Positions 11,791 through 22,886 of a stretch of 64,000 bases of DNA are shown one piece after another. The DNA is from Hesseltinella vesiculosa (Eukaryota; Mucoromycota; Mucoromycetes; Mucorales; Cunninghamellaceae). Where the stretch lies: NCBI GenBank assembly GCA_002104935.1, contig MCGT01000016.1, positions 469,418 through 533,417 on the forward strand, in the 5' to 3' direction. Each line of letters starts with the position of its first letter. Within the stretch, counting starts at the first letter, position 1. A program made the translations under genes and the position numbers. The notes under the pieces were generated by a model. It made no database searches. It saw nothing but the letters and a program-made list of their open reading frames with translations, and had not been told where the DNA came from.

Positions 11791-14700
11791 ATGGACTATG
11801 AAGCAGAACTGACCAACAGCAATGACATGCCTTTACCTTTATTTGGCCGCGATCCTTCTGCTCCTATGGATAGTTTATCGGTCATTCCTTGGACCCATCC
11901 ATTCATCTACGGCGAAAATCAACAGATTTCGATTTCCAGAGCGTTCAGCATTCCTCATTTTATCCAAACCAAGCTAGATCTTTGGAAAGGTACCTCTTTT
12001 CCCTCTTCTTCTATCGTATATCTTCATTAAATAGCTTGTACTCACCTCACTCATTTCCTTTTTCCTTTTTTTGTCTCGTAATGTCGATCCAGGCCAACCC
12101 TTGCGTCTGATAGCATCAGTCAACCCTCCAGCTCTACTGCTCTCCTCTCCTCGTCAGATTGCATGTTACTTGCCGATGCTCAAGGTAAGCTCGTTATGAC
12201 TTTCCAGCTCTAGGGATATTAACTGACGCGCATTTTGTGTCAATTTGTGTCTTCGTTAGGACACGACCTCCGAATTCTGCATCGACAACCGTTCTGGCAC
12301 TACGAGTCCACCGTTTGCTAAGCTGATTGCACCAACCGGTGGCATCCTCATTGTTACTGTTGCAGGTGAATTGCAGTACAGGAATTTCCAACGTGTCACT
12401 GCCACCGATCCCACGGAACACATTCATGTCAAACTCCAGCTTGGCTACGATGAAGCTATCACTTCCTTGTCGACCGACTTGACCTTGTCACCTTACATTG
12501 CTGCTATTGGTTCATCTGTCGGAAACGTATACCTTGTACGAATGACAGAAAACGGCAACCCTCCCACACTCGAGTATGTTGCCTTGTACAAAAACACCGC
12601 CAATGCCAGCCGCTTGCGCAGTCTTTGGTCCTACCTATCCGCGAGCACCGAGCAAAATACCATGGGCCAAATCATCAAAGTCATGCAAGGTCACGCCACG
12701 TAATTTATTACTGTACATGGAAGAAACTTTAACATCATTATTGACTCTTTTTTTTTTTTTTTATTTCATCAATAGCAACAGTCTTGTCGTCCTCAGCACG
12801 ACCATGGCCCAATTCTGGACAATATCTTTGGAAGCTGAACCAGTGGTAAAAGTGCCTCAATCTTCGAATGCTAGGTAATTCTCACTATTCTCGCCTATTC
12901 TAGATGAATTGCTTGATGGAACTTGAATCTTACGTCGAGCAACATGTTCTGCCTTGGCTACCAGAAATCCATGGCGCAAAGCCTGCTTTGCTGGACATGG
13001 AAAAATACGCGTATGTTTGGTACATGCATTTTATAGGTAGCAATCTCACGCAGACTCTTTTCTTTGTTAACGTAGAACTGAATCTTGGGCGGCTCTTTTA
13101 ACATACCGTGCTGGTGAACAATCACATCTGGTGTTTGTTGTCATGAAGCAAAAAGATCAAGTCTTTGAATGCATCCATGCCATTCAACTACCGCACGTGC
13201 TTGTAAGCTTTTTTTTTTTTTTACGATAGGAATTGACTTTTCTTTTTCTGCTTTTTCTTTCAGAACGGTGTCCCTGCCCAATCACAAAGCAACCTAAGGG
13301 TGAGCACCGACAACAGAGTTACATTTGTGACCGTGGGTGATTCTGTAACGGCTGTGTCCATGGCCGACTACACCATTTGCGAAAACTACCTTAGCCTACA
13401 GCATTCTAATCATATCCTGAGCACCATCGTTCCCCAGCACAACACCGACTCCACTGTTGCAACCACAACCACTTCATCACCATCATGTACCTCTGAATGT
13501 TTGGTCTTCACTTCAGCCTCGGATGTCTTGACTTTCAAAGTGAAACCAAATCACATGCAAAAGTACACTTCACTCTGGAGAGGGGGGAGTAATGGATACA
13601 TATACTCATATTGCTTCCCATTTACTGCTAGGCCAAGTCAAGCTGACGCGCAGGTCCATCAGCTTCGCTCTCAATTGGAACAATTGGTCTTCTTTGGTGC
13701 CAATCACAGGGTAGGCGAACGTTACCGATGAATGTGGATGGTTCGCTCACAATTCATTTTTTTGAACAGAACCCTTTGCTATTCCCACTTGCGATCGACA
13801 CAGACGGCAAAATCGGTATGGTGGCTTCGGGGTTAGCAAGCGATATTGTTAATGGAGGTAAGAAGCGCTCCAAGTTAACCTCGAGAAAATGGTAAAGATC
13901 GTCTCTTACAAACCTTCTTGTTAGGCACGTCTTTGATGCCGCTGTCCATGGACATCCAAGTTCTACTAACGCAGCGGCTAAAATTTGTCAAGCGCATCCC
14001 TGAAATTATCAAGTCTGAAGGTTGCTTGGATCAACTGCACCAATCAGTTCTCTTGCAAATTCTACGATTCGCTGAAGCGTGTCAAATTGGTGTGGAAATC
14101 ATGAATCAATGGCTGGAATTAGGGTAATCCTTGAAGGAAACGAGCGCCGGGCTAACTTGTCCTTCTGCTATATTCACTAGACAAGAGGAGTCTCGAAAGC
14201 GGGAATTATTGGAGCTTTATTGGACTACAGCTCTGGACGCCTCGGACCAATCAACTTTACAAAGGCACCTAGCTGAACATGTAACTACAAATCACTGAAC
14301 AAGAGAAAGCAAAGTCAGGGCTAAGCCTCGTTTTTTTTTTTTGCAGATGATGAATCTACCTCGGTATTTAGAAGATGACAATGGCTCTGTTTTAAACATG
14401 TTGTCAACGACGCTACCGCCTGCTGATTACCAAGAACTGCTGTTACTCATAAGTCAAGGCGATACGGTAACCCCTACGTTCATCCATGCCCCAGCCATGA
14501 CGGCCATATCCACATGCTCATGTTTTACTTTATTCACGTGAATAGAACATCGTTTACAGCCTTGACTTACTTCGCCAAGCTTTTGAAAGAAACTACGGTG
14601 TTCAATACTCTGAAAACGACAAGTCAGGTACAAATGCGCGATATTGAACATGATCTGGGCTTCTGACATTTTTTTATTTTAGTCAACATCGCCTCCATAC

Positions 14701-16374
14701 TTGGTCATGCATTTGCACGCGTGAAGGCGTATTTGGAGCACGGATCCCTAGCCGATATTCACAATCGCGAGTTCCTAGGGCAGCTCAGTGAACTTGGCGG
14801 CTTCATCCTCTCTGACTGCCGATCAAAGGCACAGGGAAATTCAAGGTATCTCCACATTTGCTCTAAAAAAACTGGTTGAAAAACGACTGACCCCCCCTTT
14901 TTTTTTCCTTGGCTCATTCAGTCACGAATCCTTGTATCATTTAGAACGCGAAGCTGTGATATATACCTTATGGGAACTTGGAATGTCAAAGACTGCGACG
15001 GAACTGGCAAAGGAACATCGCTTCTTTACGTTTTTAGTGGAAATAACCGACCCAGATACCGATCAGGCGATGATAAAACAATACGTTGATACCTATGGCG
15101 CTGATTTTGTCAAAGCGCTACTTGAACACCACTTACAGCGCTGCGACGTTAGTGCTATCCTTTCCATGGCAATGTCATATGATGAACTTGTGGCAGATGT
15201 AATCAAAGATAACCCTCAAGTAGCTTGGAAATACTACTTGCATCGTGGTCAGTTCTTGCCGATGTCTCAAGCCTTGATGGCGTGTATTCCCACCATCCTT
15301 TCCTTGGAGAGGAAAAAGGTAAGAGGCAAATGACACAACAACACCTCTTTATTATTGACTTATTTTTTATTTTAAACCGACTTTAGATGACCTTGTCCCA
15401 AGCCAAACTAGCCGTAATAGCCGGTTACTGTGAAGGTCCGTCTGCACGGTCTTTGTCGTCGGTGCAAGATTTGCCAGAAGTCCAGGTGATTCTAGCCGAG
15501 TTAAGTTTGGTCGAAGCCGAGGAGCTGTTTGTAGCCAAATGCCGCGACCACTTCTTGATTTCAGCAAACAGTGGTGTCCACATCGAAACCATTTTAGATG
15601 GCCTTGCCTCCACCTTGATCAAACGCGATTGGAAATTTGAGCTTGCTGTAGGAAACAGCCAAGAAGGCCGTCCTGTCCCTCATTTCCTTTTTTTTCTTTC
15701 CTGGATAGGCATTATCGGATCGCTTGCATCGACTTCTTTGTGGTGAAGCCTTGGCGCTACCTGACTTTATCCTTGTTCTTTGCTCACTCGACAACCATGG
15801 TAGCGATCTTGAAAATTATTTTACCGCATTACAACTGCTTGTCCAATTTGCCGTAATAACATCTAATCTGTTTCCATTTATTGAAGACTCATTTTTTTCT
15901 CGAACGGGTATACACAGCTTGACAATAATGAAGACCAAATCGTGGCAATGCTGAATATCTTATGGGGCTCGATTTATATCCAGGACAAGTAAGCAGGAAC
16001 TTAACCGATCCAAAGTCATGGCTCATTTATTTTTTTTCCCAGTTGGCAAGAAATAGATGAACACATTCGCCAGAACCCAGACTGGCATGCAGATGTAGTG
16101 ATACAACAGACTGTGCTCTATCGCTTCCTTCGTCTGTGCAAGCAAAACGGTAAGTTGCGTGGGTTACAACAAGCCAGATGTTACTCATTTATTTTTATCC
16201 ATCTTGGCAGCACTCTCGGACGAATGGATTCGAAATCCAAATGACATCGATGATTGCAATGAAGACACAGCCAATACGATAGGACTTTTGCGGCTATACT
16301 GCCAATGCCATCACCTACCCACATACTTTGAACTCGCTATAAAGACACTCGCGTCTCACTCGTCCGCAGCATAA
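11791..16374 (+). CDS. NUP133-like nucleoporin
   Basis: A long gene of many short exons starting at ATG 11791 (MDYEAELTNSND) and ending at 16374. Exons in order: MPLPLFGRD...IQTKLDLWKG, then PLRLIASVNPPALLLSSPRQIACYLP, then VTVAGELQYRNFQR...AAIGSSVGNVYLVRM, all consistent with a beta-propeller. The second half is helical: CLDQLHQSVLLQILRFAEA, then YHLEREAVIYTLWELGMSKTATELA...FFTFLVEI, and a C-terminus with DEHIRQNPDW...VLYRFLRLC. This propeller-plus-alpha-stack plan and the LWELGM...A block fit Nup133, the membrane-curvature-sensing end of the Y-complex scaffold of the nuclear pore. Nup155 has a similar plan, so the exact paralogue is inferred. Several introns contain long T runs just before the acceptor. 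Confidence 0.75.
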
Positions 16375-16551
16375 ATCAGCCATCCCCCTTCTCCTTAAGA
16401 ACATCGGAGAGAGAAAATAATAAAGCGGCCATCTACACGCGTAGAAGCACTTTTTCTCATTTTTTTTCATCGTTATCCTTCATTACCACTCATTCCATTC
16501 ATTTACTTCCAATGTCAATCTTCCTCCATTTCTATTTAGTCATATAATTCT

Positions 16552-16770
16552 TTAATTTGAATCCAAATCTCCCTTTTTATAGCTGTTGTCTTTTCCAAGG
16601 TGTTGGACTGGGAGGAGGGAGCATAGCGAGTCACTTACAAGAGATCCATACTGTAATAAAACGGAATGCTGTAAAGCTGCTCCAATGACTTGCTGTAACT
16701 CTTCGGGCATAGCCTTCTTGCTGGAGGTGCAGTTCCTCGTCAGCAACTGGAAGTCAAAAGTAAAGATAAT
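16552..16770 (-). pseudogene. Possible orphan exon of an unknown gene
   Basis: On the minus strand a T-rich acceptor (TTTTGACTTCCAG) is followed by a clean coding-like run, LLTRNCTSSKKAMPEELQQV and then IGAALQHSVLLQYGSL, which ends at a good donor (CTT|GTAAGT). No start exon is found, because the DNA upstream is repeat-like, so this may be a gene remnant whose 5' part was lost to repeats. I do not recognise the protein. Confidence 0.3.
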
Positions 16771-17000
16771 TTGGAGGAGAGACAGGTGGGATCACAGCGC
16801 TAGGTCGATGCAGGGCGGACAAACAGGTGCTGGATATACGTGATATCCCGGTTCTAATCTGCGGCAGGAGGGTGGATCAGTGTGGCCAATCCATGTTTGA
16901 GTGGGTACTGATGTGCCGTGCAGTCAAGATTTTCGCTTCCTAAATACCCTCTCCCAGAATTCACGGAAACCTACGTTCCGCAGGGCTAACCCTGAGAAAA

Positions 17001-17108
17001 AAGCGTTTGGGAAAGATATGGAGTCGAAAGAGGCGTTTATTTACGCAAATTACTGTTACAAAATGATTTTTTTACCTCGTTCGACTCCATATCTTTTCCA
17101 TACGCTTT
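17001..17108. repeat. inverted repeat (about 31-bp arms)
   Basis: Left arm AAGCGTTTGGGAAAGATATG + GAGTCGAA (17001-17031) pairs with the right arm at 17076-17108, with an A/T-rich loop. It contains the GTCGAACG word that recurs in the hairpin at 17672-17746, so it may be a tiny MITE remnant. Confidence 0.6.
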
Positions 17109-17148
17109 TTTTTTTGTCGAACGCGTTAGACATTTCCCTTTTTGGACT

Positions 17149-18443
17149 ATTGGCGCGCAGGATAAAATTTTTAGCAGGCAAAAGAAAGCCAAAATAAATT
17201 TGAGTGCACGCAAACCAGGTCTGATTTGCCCGCAAAGCAAGCCTGATCTTCTCCACCCGCAAACCTAGTCTCCCCTCACGCAAACCAGATCTCCAGTGCA
17301 CGCAAAAAAAAAAAAAAATTAAAAATTAAAAAAAAGCACCTTCATTTATTTTTCTTGAAAAAAAAAAAGAGGTGCAGCGACTAGAGCTTCTCCTCCTTGC
17401 TCAAACAACGATCAAAAAAGGTGAGGGAGTACCGGATCCACCCTTGGCAATCGCTTGGTGTCACGGAGAGAGCAGCCTCGCGGATTCTTGGGGCCAAAGA
17501 GTCTTGATCGTCCAAGGGGGACCGGCGTACACCTGCCTTGATTTTGGCCCAACATTTCAAGATCTTGTCATATCGGAGTTGTATGGTCCTTGGTGAAAAT
17601 CTTGCTTCTGAGAAGAGTTGCACCTTTTTGAGCCAAATGGCAAGTCCACTTGCGACCAAAAAAAAAAAAGTCAAGTCGAACGATGTCGAACGCTCCGCTT
17701 GCGACCAAAAAAAAAGGCAAGAAGCGTTCGACATCGTTCGACTTGCCATTTTTTTTTTTTTTTTTGATTGCAAGCAGAGCGCTTCCAGAGCGAAGTCGCA
17801 TCTTCCTAAATTTGTTTGTCTCTCTCAATCTCTTCGAAAATGCGCATGGACATTCAATTTGTATTAGAAAAGGGAAGAGACGAAGAAACGCAGCAGCGAC
17901 CGCCAACCCAACAGAAAAGACATTACAACCGATATTCGAAAAAAATTAAACACGAAGTCCTTCTTGAAGCAATCCATAATCAGGGCAAGAAAACAATTGC
18001 AAAGATTGCAGCGAAGCATAACGTGCACTGACACATTGCACAACGTTGGATGAAGGAGTTGTGCCAGCCCCCTGTCTGCAGTCCTCCGAAGGCGATTGCC
18101 AAGGTTGGATTAGGCACTCGCCCACCTTTTATGAACGTTGTTTTGAGCATGGAGGAGATGCTCTAGATTCCCCCCCCCCTTTTTTTTTTACAAAAAACAA
18201 AGATTCTTTTTTTTTTTAAAAAAAAAAAGCGAATTTGCGTGTACTTGAGATCTGGTTTGCGTGGGGTGGAGATCAGGTTTGCGGGAGTCGGAGGTCTGGT
18301 TTGCGTTGGCTGGAGAATCAGGTTCACGTGCACTGGAAATGCTTTGCGTGCAAATCAGACCTGGTTTGCGTGCACTCAATTTTATTTTGCCTGTGAATTA
18401 GTTCTCTTTTGCCTGCTAAAAATTTTATCCTGCGCGCCAATCA
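17149..18443. mobile_element. DNA transposon remnant with long TIRs and outward-facing transposase pieces
   Basis: The ends are inverted copies of each other: ATTGGCGCGCAGGATAAAAT at 17149 pairs with the complement ending at about 18443, and the match continues through TTTTTAGCAGGCAAAAG and a subterminal array. In both arms (17190-17305 and 18235-18370) short GCAAACCAGATC / GTTTGCG-type repeats occur several times, as in transposase-binding subterminal repeats. Inside, a minus-strand piece (17581-17381) reads CWAKIKAGVRRSPL...GWIRYSLTFFDRC, the tail of a mariner-type transposase, while a plus-strand piece (17838-18165) reads RYSKKIKHEVLLEAI...IAKIAAKHNVH, an HTH N-terminus broken by a stop. 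The pieces point outward from the centre, so the element is rearranged and non-autonomous. No clear target duplication is visible. Confidence 0.7.
17672..17746. repeat. hairpin inside the long-TIR element
   Basis: AAGTCGAACGATGTCGAACG at about 17673 is repeated as its complement at 17723-17746, a perfect stem of about 22 bp around a loop with CTTGCGACCAAAAA copies. It sits between the two outward-facing transposase fragments and may mark the junction of the rearrangement. Confidence 0.6.
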
Positions 18444-18465
18444 TCACAACAAATCCTGTACTGTA

Positions 18466-19818
18466 CAGTGGCCGGCCAAAAAAAAGTACCCCTATTCCGA
18501 AAACGGAATTGCCCAGTGAAATTCGTCCAATAAGAGCGCAGTGATTTCGTACCCTGAGAGTGCGGGGAATGTTTTTTTTTCGCTTCGAATGGTTCTGAAA
18601 GTTGAGGATAAGGCTCAAGTGGTTGCATTGCATTACCGAGGGATCTCTACGACATCACTTAGCCGCCAATTTCATGTTACACGTAGAACGATTAGGCTCA
18701 CGATAAAGAAGTACAATGAACGCGGATCATTCGAACGGATGAAAGGATCTGGTCGCCCAAGAAAGCTTTCGAAGTATGACTTGAGTAGTTTGGGACGTTT
18801 GGCAAGAAAGCACAGACGAGCTACATTAGATCAATTACGACTAATGCTTGCTATTAAAGTGAGCAACCGTACACTTCGACGTCACCTACATGCAATGGGC
18901 ATCCATTCGAGAGTTGCCAAGAAAACACCGTTTATAAACAAACAACAGCGTAAAGCACGAGTCTCTTTCGCTAGAAACCATCTTCACTGGACGCAAGAAC
19001 AATGGAAGAAGGTATTATGGTCCGATGAATCTACGTTTGAAATTGGAAAGAATTCCCGCAGGGTTCGCGTATGGAGAAAAGATAATGAAGGCGACCACCC
19101 CGATAACCTGCAGCCCACTTTTAAGAGCGGACGTACCTCCCAGATGTTGTGGGGAGGCATCATGCATGGACAGAAGACAGAGCTTGTCTTTTTCGAGAAG
19201 GAGGGTGCCAACGACCGCAAGACTTGTAGCACATCCAAGGACTACCTTAAACAGGTCTACAACGGACCTCTTACGACCTTTATGGAAGCCCATGGCAACG
19301 ATTTCGTATTGATGGAAGATGGGGCTCCCATCCACAGGAGCAACCTCACCAAGGCTTGGCGTCAAAAGCGAGGGATCGTTAAATTGGACTGGCCGGCGCA
19401 GTCGCCAGATCTCAACCCGATCGAGAATTTGTGGGGTATTATGAAGCTTCGCGTCAATCTTAGATTTCATGAAGGGATGAAGCTTCCTGAGTTCCGGAAG
19501 GTTCTCCAGGAGGTGTGGAACGAGTTTACTGAGGACGACTTCAATAAATACATCTCCAGCATGAGGTTGAGAATGCAAGCTGTTATTTGCAATCGTGGCG
19601 GACCTACTCGCTATTGATCTCAACTTCAATTTTTTTTCATAAGCACAATGACAAAGATTTTTTTACTAAGGAATAAATATCCGTAACTGAATCATATACG
19701 AAATTTCCAGCAGGATCGATCGATTGGTCTTCAAGAAAGGTTGTATTTATTAACTCTGAAGATTTATGCAAGGTGTGACGGAAAAGGAAAAGGGGTACTT
19801 TTTTTTGTCCGGTCACTG
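18466..19818 (+). mobile_element. Complete Tc1/mariner element with TA target duplication
   Basis: The 1353-bp element begins CAGTGGCCGGCC and ends in the inverted counterpart GGTCACTG. The two 28-bp TIRs (through an A8 run and GTACCCCT) differ at two positions. A TA dinucleotide flanks each side (18464-18465 and 19819-19820), the standard Tc1/mariner target duplication. It carries one intact transposase ORF. High TIR identity and an unbroken ORF suggest recent activity. Its right TA is also the left TA of the next element. Confidence 0.9.
18589..19617 (+). CDS. Tc1-type transposase (DD34E), intact
   Basis: ATG 18589 gives 342 residues; no intron is needed. The N-terminal half has paired helix-turn-helix domains (EDKAQVVALHYRGISTTSLS and the TLDQLRLMLAIKVSNRTLRR segment) with the linker GSGRPRK. 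The catalytic core shows WSDEST (first Asp), LMEDGAPIHRS (second Asp) and SPDLNPIENLWG (Glu), with 34 residues between the second Asp and the Glu. These residues carry out cut-and-paste transposition into TA sites in the nucleus. Length and motifs are normal for a full Tc1 transposase, and I see no stop or frameshift. GTG at 18541 would extend the frame upstream, but a fungal start is more likely at the ATG. Confidence 0.93.
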   Translation: MVLKVEDKAQVVALHYRGISTTSLSRQFHVTRRTIRLTIKKYNERGSFERMKGSGRPRKLSKYDLSSLGRLARKHRRATLDQLRLMLAIKVSNRTLRRHLHAMGIHSRVAKKTPFINKQQRKARVSFARNHLHWTQEQWKKVLWSDESTFEIGKNSRRVRVWRKDNEGDHPDNLQPTFKSGRTSQMLWGGIMHGQKTELVFFEKEGANDRKTCSTSKDYLKQVYNGPLTTFMEAHGNDFVLMEDGAPIHRSNLTKAWRQKRGIVKLDWPAQSPDLNPIENLWGIMKLRVNLRFHEGMKLPEFRKVLQEVWNEFTEDDFNKYISSMRLRMQAVICNRGGPTRY

Positions 19819-19820
19819 TA

Positions 19821-20593
19821 CACTCTTTCCATGAATAAGTGGCGGCTCTCCTGGAAGACATGTGGCGGACTTTGGATTTCTGAGTGTCGCACAAGCCAAG
19901 ACAAATTTGGCGCAGCGTTTTTTTTTTTTTTTGCAGGATGACCAAATGCATAATGTCGCATTTTGAGAAAGTTGCCTTTATCCACGATCCTTGGTCCTTG
20001 TGCTTCTGGTGTTGTTCAAATCAGCATGAGAAGTCCGGCTACAAGGAACAAAAAAGCAAACTTGATCAAGTTACCTACAAACACATTGGCATCGGCACAA
20101 ACACTCATCACTACATCGCCTTCTTGAATGAGGTCATGATTACTATGGACCAACATCCAGAATTTGACGGCTGCTATTTGGTGATGACAATGCACCAATT
20201 CATCAATCCAAGGCCATCGATACCTTCATCAGGAATCGTGGGTATCGATACATGCATCTTCCACCCTATTCCCCTGAGCTCAATCCGATTGAGCAATTCT
20301 GGTCGGCCGCATCGAGTCAACGCGGCGTGTAATAATGTTTCTATAAGGATCTGCATGGCTTTATCGGTAATTCATCTCCCCGCATCAATGGCTGCTTCCA
20401 TAGGACCCCTATGTAGTTGAATTTAAGTAACAATTTGTCGCACGACAAGTCTATGACGACACGAAAAAAAAATATCTACGACAAAAAAAAAAAAAACGCT
20501 GCGCCAAATTTGTCATGGCTTGTGCGACACTCGGAAATCCAAAGTCCGCCACCTGTCTTCCTTGAGAGCCGCCACTTATTCATGGAAACAGTG
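19821..20593 (+). mobile_element. Deleted mariner-type element, copy A
   Basis: The 773-bp element starts CACTCTTTCCATGAATAAG and ends in the inverted GGAAACAGTG, with TIRs of about 100 bp that include GGCGGACTTTGGATTT and a GCGCCAAATTTG core. It is bordered by TA at 19819-19820 and 20594-20595. The interior keeps only the C-terminal half of a DDE transposase: HFEKVAF, then KHIGIGTNTHHYIAFLNEV, with the second Asp region frame-damaged and the tail GFIGNSSPRINDC in another frame. It is non-autonomous and shares family with copies B and C. Confidence 0.85.
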
Positions 20594-20595
20594 TA

Positions 20596-21364
20596 CACTC
20601 TTTCCATGAATAAGTGGCGGCTTTCAAGGAAGACAGGTGGCGGACTTTGGATTTTCGAGTGTCGCACAAGCTAAGACAAATTTGGCGCAACATTTTTTTT
20701 TTTTGTCAGGATGACCAAATGCATAATGTCGCATTTTGAGAAAGTTGCCTTTTTCCACGATCCTTGGTCCTTGTGCTTCTGGTGTTGTTCAAATCAGCAT
20801 GGCAAGTCCGCCTACAAGGAACAAAAAAAGCAACTTGATCAAGTTACCTACAAACACATTGGCATCGGCACAAACACTTATCACTACATCGCCTTCTTGA
20901 ATGAGGTCATGAATACTATGGACCAACATCCAGAATTTGACGGCTGCTATTTGGTGATGGACAATGCACCAAGTCATCAATCCAAGGCCATCGATAGCTT
21001 CATCAGGAATCGTGGGTATCGATACATGCATCTTCCAACCTATTCTCCTGAGCTCGATCCGATTGAGCAGTTCTGGTCGGCCGCATCGTCAAAGCGGCGT
21101 GGAATGATGTTTCTATCAAGGATCTGCATGGCTTTATCGGTAATTCTTCTCCCCGCATCAATGACTGCTTCCATAGGACCCCTATGTAGTTGTATTTAAG
21201 TAGCAGTTTGTCGCACGACAAGTCGATGACGACACGAAAAAAAAATATCTACGACAAAAAAAAAAAATCCTGCGCCAAATTTATCATGGTTTGTGCGACA
21301 CTCGGAAATCCAAAGTCCGCCACCTGTCTTCCAGGAGAGCCGCCACTTACTCATGGAAAGAGTG
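20596..21364 (+). mobile_element. Deleted mariner-type element, copy B
   Basis: The 769-bp element follows copy A with only a TA between them and has the same ends; here the outermost 13 bp (CACTCTTTCCATG and its complement) match perfectly. TA flanks lie at 20594-20595 and 21365-21366. The interior preserves VMDNAPSHQSKAI and YSPELDPIEQFWSA with 34 residues between Asp and Glu, but the N-terminal half (HTH and first Asp) is absent, and the frame is lost after the Glu motif through a small deletion relative to the 48-kb copy. Confidence 0.87.
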
Positions 21365-21371
21365 TACAGTC

Positions 21372-22558
21372 GTCAACGCAAGCACATCACCGATCAAAAA
21401 TCATTTTATCATTTGCTGGGAGTAATAAGACAAGATCCAAACGTTCCTCCACAAGTGCAGGTGTTGATTGATACTTTGATTATCAAAAAAAAAAGCAAAA
21501 GGTGGGCATTTTCTACCAAGATATCCCTGTTAGGACCTACTAACGCAGTTATTTAACCACAAAAGAGGAACCGTCACCCTCCCAAGTCGTCATCCAAGGC
21601 AATGTATACCAAGGTGACGATATAAGCCTGCATGCAAAAAAAATCATTATTGGACAAGCAACCTCATCCTCTACTCAGGCGTCTGCTGAGCCCACCTTGC
21701 CGATCTCTGGTGCTGCACAAACCAAGGTAAAAAAAAAGTTCATGTGTTTGCTGCTGCTCATTCTTCTTCGAATAGGATAAAGCTCCAGAATCTTACAGTG
21801 CACCTTTGGACCCATCTATCGGACCAAGGATCAGTGATGATGATACCGACGACGAAGTTTCCTTGGTATATGTTTGGGAGCCGAAAAGACCATGCCAATA
21901 TATCTAATAAGTTTTTTTTTTTTTTTTGAAAAAAAAGATTAAGGCTTCAACGGCGAGAGCGGAGGATCGAAGAATATCAGACATTGATTCCTTGTCCCCT
22001 GGATCATTTGTACCCAGTTCCTCACTGCTCGTACCTGAACTTGGCTCGTCAATCTCTCCAATCACAACAGAGTCGTCGTCTTTGTCGTTCCATCTTCGGC
22101 CTCCTGGACCCGATCGTATGCGCCTTGACGATGTTGACGTGTCGCAGCGATTTTTCGAGCTACAACAATCCACCTTTGGCGATGCATCCGTCGACGGATT
22201 GTCCTTGGAATCAGATGCTCATATGATATTGTCATTATCATCCATTTTTTTGCTCCAAAAAAACAATCGAATGCACCCAGAAATGATGCAATTATTTGGT
22301 AACAAGCTCTATCACCGTGTGCGCCATCAGTTTCAAGCGGATCTAAGTATGACCATGACGTTTCCAAACACAGCAATGCTGGATCTCTTCAAGGTTACTG
22401 AGAACTTGATATCCGGCAGTATTGACCGCATTGGGGCATGCTCACAAGTACTCTGTATGGCACATCTCAATGCAGATGGCCATCTAGATTTCATTGACAA
22501 GAAGCTTGTCGTAACAACATCTCAACTTTTGCTCAACTTACCCCTTGATTCAGCTTAA
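21372..22558 (+). CDS. Multi-exon gene of unknown function, start possibly removed
   Basis: Coding-like exons run from just after the mariner copy B: QRKHITDQKSFYHLLGVIRQ (frame from about 21373), then a segment ending ...ISGAAQTK with donor at 21727, a 90-nt exon 21776-21865 (DKAPESYSAPLDPSIG...), and a last exon 21944-22558 ending ...LLLNLPLDSA. The last two junctions keep phase 0. The last exon has Ser/Asp-rich disordered sequence and then a helical region (MHPEMMQLFGNKLYHRVRHQ). No domain is recognised; I suspect a Mucorales-specific family. No start codon is found before 21373 because the transposon ends there, and the first junction does not resolve cleanly, so this may be a 5'-truncated gene. 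Confidence 0.45.
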
Positions 22559-22569
22559 AAAAATGACTT

Positions 22570-22700
22570 TTCCGCAGGGGACCGACCCCCAGGCCATCTG
22601 ATCAAGAACCTCAGTGCAAAAATTGATTAAGTCAACTCACCCCAAATTCTGCAAACCAGTACAAATGATAAGAAATGACCATGATTAAAATTACAACTCT
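22570..22700 (+). repeat. partial copy of the palindrome-element arm
   Basis: CAGGGGACCGACCCC, then GCCATCTGATCAAGA, AAGTCAACTCACCCCAAAT and GACCATGATTAAAATTACA follow in the same order as at 33970-34110, where the words are GGGGACCCCCAC, CCATCTGATCAAAGG, AAGTCAATTCACCCCAAAT and GACTCTGATTGAAATCACA. It is diverged and lacks the rest of the element. Confidence 0.6.
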
Positions 22701-22792
22701 CTTAGAAAGAGGAAGGGAGAGCTAGAGGGTGGTAAACATCCACTGGTCTGCCCGACAGAAGTCGCCCATTGGCAATCTTTGACTGGATTTTG

Positions 22793-22820
22793 ATTGGCTA
22801 GCTGACTAGAAGCTATAAAA
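22793..22820 (+). promoter_or_regulatory. CCAAT and TATA elements of FAM32A
   Basis: An inverted CCAAT (ATTGG) lies at 22793-22797 and TATAAAA at 22814-22820, about 70 bp before the FAM32A start codon. The TATA-to-ATG distance is like that of the amidotransferase gene. Confidence 0.5.
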
Positions 22821-22886
22821 GGCGGACTCCTCGCAATGTTTTTTTTTCTCCCTCTTCCCCAGTTTCATTCTTCGACTAGCGAAAAC

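Larger units (their letters stand above)
16375..17148. other. spacer with gene fragment and small inverted repeat
   Basis: Starts with the nucleoporin 3' flank, then the minus-strand exon-like fragment at 16540-16770, a block at 16787-16870 resembling 41880-41985, the short repeat at 16951-16990 and an inverted repeat at 17001-17108. Confidence 0.4.
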
